Positions 5,221-6,111 of a stretch of DNA of 6,111 nucleotides are shown here, piece by piece. The position numbers and the translations under genes are program-made. The stretch comes from an uncultured Oscillospiraceae bacterium (GTDB taxonomy: Bacteria > Bacillota > Clostridia > Oscillospirales > Oscillospiraceae). A model generated the notes under the pieces. The model made no database searches, was not told the origin of the DNA, and worked only from the letters and a program-made list of their open reading frames with translations. Each line of letters begins with the position of its first letter. The stretch's first letter is position 1. The DNA lies in NCBI GenBank assembly GCA_934668285.1, contig CAKUNB010000103.1, positions 1 to 6,111 on the forward strand, given 5' to 3'.

Positions 5221-5984
5221 TATGATACCTCCATAGACAGCTCCAGCCCGACGGGGCAGTGATCAGAGCCGAGAATTTCTGAATAGATCGGGGTGGAGAC
5301 GATTGCGGGCCGCAGACGGTCGGAAACAAGGAAATAGTCGATGCGCCAGCCGATGTTCTTGTCGCGGGCGTGGAAGCGGTAGCTCCACCACGAATAGGCG
5401 TCGGTCAGGTCGGGGTGACGGTAACGGAAGGTGTCGGTAAAGCCGGCGGCCAGAAGGCGCGAGAACTGCTCGCGCTCCTCGTCGGAGAAGCCGGGGTTGC
5501 CGCGGTTGCTTTTCGGGTTTTTCAGGTCGATCTCCTGATGCGCGACGTTCAGGTCGCCGCAGAAGATCACGGGCTTTTCCTTGTCAAGCGCCGTCAGGTA
5601 GTCGAGCAGCGCGGCCTCCCATTGCAGCCGGTGGTCAATCCGCCGCAGGCCATCCTGCGCGTTGGGCGTGTAGCAGGTGAGGACAAAGCAGCTCGGGTAT
5701 TCCAGCGTGATGAGCCGTCCCTCGTGGTCGAGCGCCTCTGTGCCGACGCCGTAGCGGACGGACAGCGGCGGGTGCTTCGTGTAGATCGCCGTGCCGGAGT
5801 AGCCCTTCTTCTCGGCGGCGTACCAGAAGCGCTGGTAGCCCGAAAAATCCAGCGTGACCTGCTCGGGCAGCGCCTTCGTTTCCTGCAGGCAGAAGAAATC
5901 GGCGTTCAGCGCCCGAAAAACCTCGGCAAAGCCCTTTTCCATGCAGGCACGGATGCCGTTGACGTTCCAAGAAATGAGTCTCAT
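5220..5984 (-). CDS. xth: Exodeoxyribonuclease III (AP endonuclease, ExoA/XthA type)
   Basis: 254 residues, the standard length. It belongs to the Mg-dependent EEP nuclease fold that cuts DNA 5' of abasic sites and degrades one strand from 3' ends; it works in base excision repair in the cytoplasm. Motifs in order: ISWNVNGIRA with Asn7; LQETK with the metal-binding Glu35; YSGTAIYTK; CYTPNAQ with Tyr105; CGDLNVAHQEIDL with Asp144 and Asn146; RIDYFLVS in the C-terminal part; and GSDHCPV with Asp241-His242 as the catalytic pair. All key residues are present, so it should be active. ATG at 5984 is chosen because AAGGAG lies 7 bases upstream and the protein then begins MRLISWNVNG as in its relatives; a longer frame from TTG at 6020 would run through the promoter. 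It is first in a two-gene unit; its last codons hold the ribosome binding site of the NlpC/P60 gene. Confidence 0.96.
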   Translation of the reverse strand: MRLISWNVNGIRACMEKGFAEVFRALNADFFCLQETKALPEQVTLDFSGYQRFWYAAEKKGYSGTAIYTKHPPLSVRYGVGTEALDHEGRLITLEYPSCFVLTCYTPNAQDGLRRIDHRLQWEAALLDYLTALDKEKPVIFCGDLNVAHQEIDLKNPKSNRGNPGFSDEEREQFSRLLAAGFTDTFRYRHPDLTDAYSWWSYRFHARDKNIGWRIDYFLVSDRLRPAIVSTPIYSEILGSDHCPVGLELSMEVS

Positions 5985-6010
5985 TCCATCGCTCCTTCCA
6001 GTACAGCACC

Positions 6011-6031
6011 ATTGTAACAAATTATTACAAT
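6011..6031. promoter_or_regulatory. Inverted repeat ATTGTAA-N7-TTACAAT overlapping the promoter
   Basis: Perfect 7-base arms with a 7-base spacer cover the -10 hexamer and most of the spacer. The inner 17 bases (6013-6029) fit the published GlnR/TnrA consensus TGTNANAWWWTNTNACA. Low-GC promoters produce such matches by chance, so this is a candidate only. Confidence 0.35.
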
Positions 6032-6039
6032 AATTACAA
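6011..6039 (-). promoter_or_regulatory. Promoter of the exonuclease III - NlpC/P60 unit
   Basis: On the minus strand TTGTAA (6039-6034), a 17-base spacer and TACAAT (6016-6011) lie upstream of the ribosome binding site of the exonuclease gene. The predicted start is near 6004, about 20 bases before the coding start. Confidence 0.75.
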
Positions 6040-6111
6040 CCGCTTTCGCAAAATTTCCTTTCTTTTTTCGGCTGGAAAAAACAGGATTGCCCCTTGCGCA
6101 GCGGCGCGTGA
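6040..6111. other. Unassigned upstream edge
   Basis: 72 bases upstream of the exonuclease promoter. On the minus strand one frame is open from the edge to a TAA at 6036-6034 and would give a short basic tail ending in RKEILRKRL. It could be the end of a gene outside the window, but nothing identifies it and the stop would lie inside the -35 hexamer. Confidence 0.2.

Noticed and set aside
5370..6017. 215-codon open frame on the plus strand
   Set aside because: Antisense to exonuclease III, whose catalytic motifs are all on the minus strand; the composition is typical of a mirror frame.
5985..6020. Longer N-terminus of exonuclease III from TTG at 6020
   Set aside because: It would start inside the predicted promoter; the ATG at 5984 has a good ribosome binding site and gives the normal family start.

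Overview
The window looks like chromosomal DNA from a GC-rich, Gram-positive anaerobe, most likely a gut Clostridia of the Oscillospirales type. This is inference. It rests on strong AGGAGG-type ribosome binding sites, sigma-A-like promoters, rho-independent terminators, a secreted protein with S-layer-homology (SLH) modules, and a GntR/UTRA regulator. No RNA gene, CRISPR array, transposase or integrase is visible.

Left part (1-2209). A leftward operon starts near 1723 and runs off the left edge. Its order is a short deoxyribose-phosphate-aldolase-like protein without the catalytic lysine, a zinc-dependent medium-chain alcohol/polyol dehydrogenase, and the first 20 codons of what is probably a D-2-hydroxyacid dehydrogenase. 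Upstream lies a gene-free stretch of about 490 bases. It carries two overlapping dyads near the leftward operon, an exact 16-base repeat (TATTCATCTGATGATT) near each end, a terminator-like hairpin, and a good sigma-A promoter facing right.

Middle (2210-3603). The rightward promoter drives a flavin-reductase-like FMN-binding protein and, behind a strong ribosome binding site, a GntR regulator with a HutC-type UTRA effector domain. The divergent layout with a shared 16-mer suggests that the regulator controls both sides, a small regulon for oxidising or reducing an unknown sugar- or polyol-like compound. The pair ends in a strong stem that can terminate in both directions. Two more hairpins follow before the stop of the convergent gene.

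Right part (3604-6111). A leftward two-gene unit starts from a TTGTAA-17-TACAAT promoter. The first gene is exodeoxyribonuclease III. The second overlaps its stop by one base (TAATG) and encodes a secreted protein with six SLH modules (a duplicated triplet) and a C-terminal NlpC/P60 peptidase with its catalytic Cys and His visible. A palindrome that fits the GlnR/TnrA box consensus overlaps the promoter.

The points most worth a second look are the lysine-less, shortened aldolase homologue heading a dehydrogenase operon, the paired 16-base repeats in the divergent control region, and the TAATG junction between a DNA-repair nuclease and a cell-wall enzyme.
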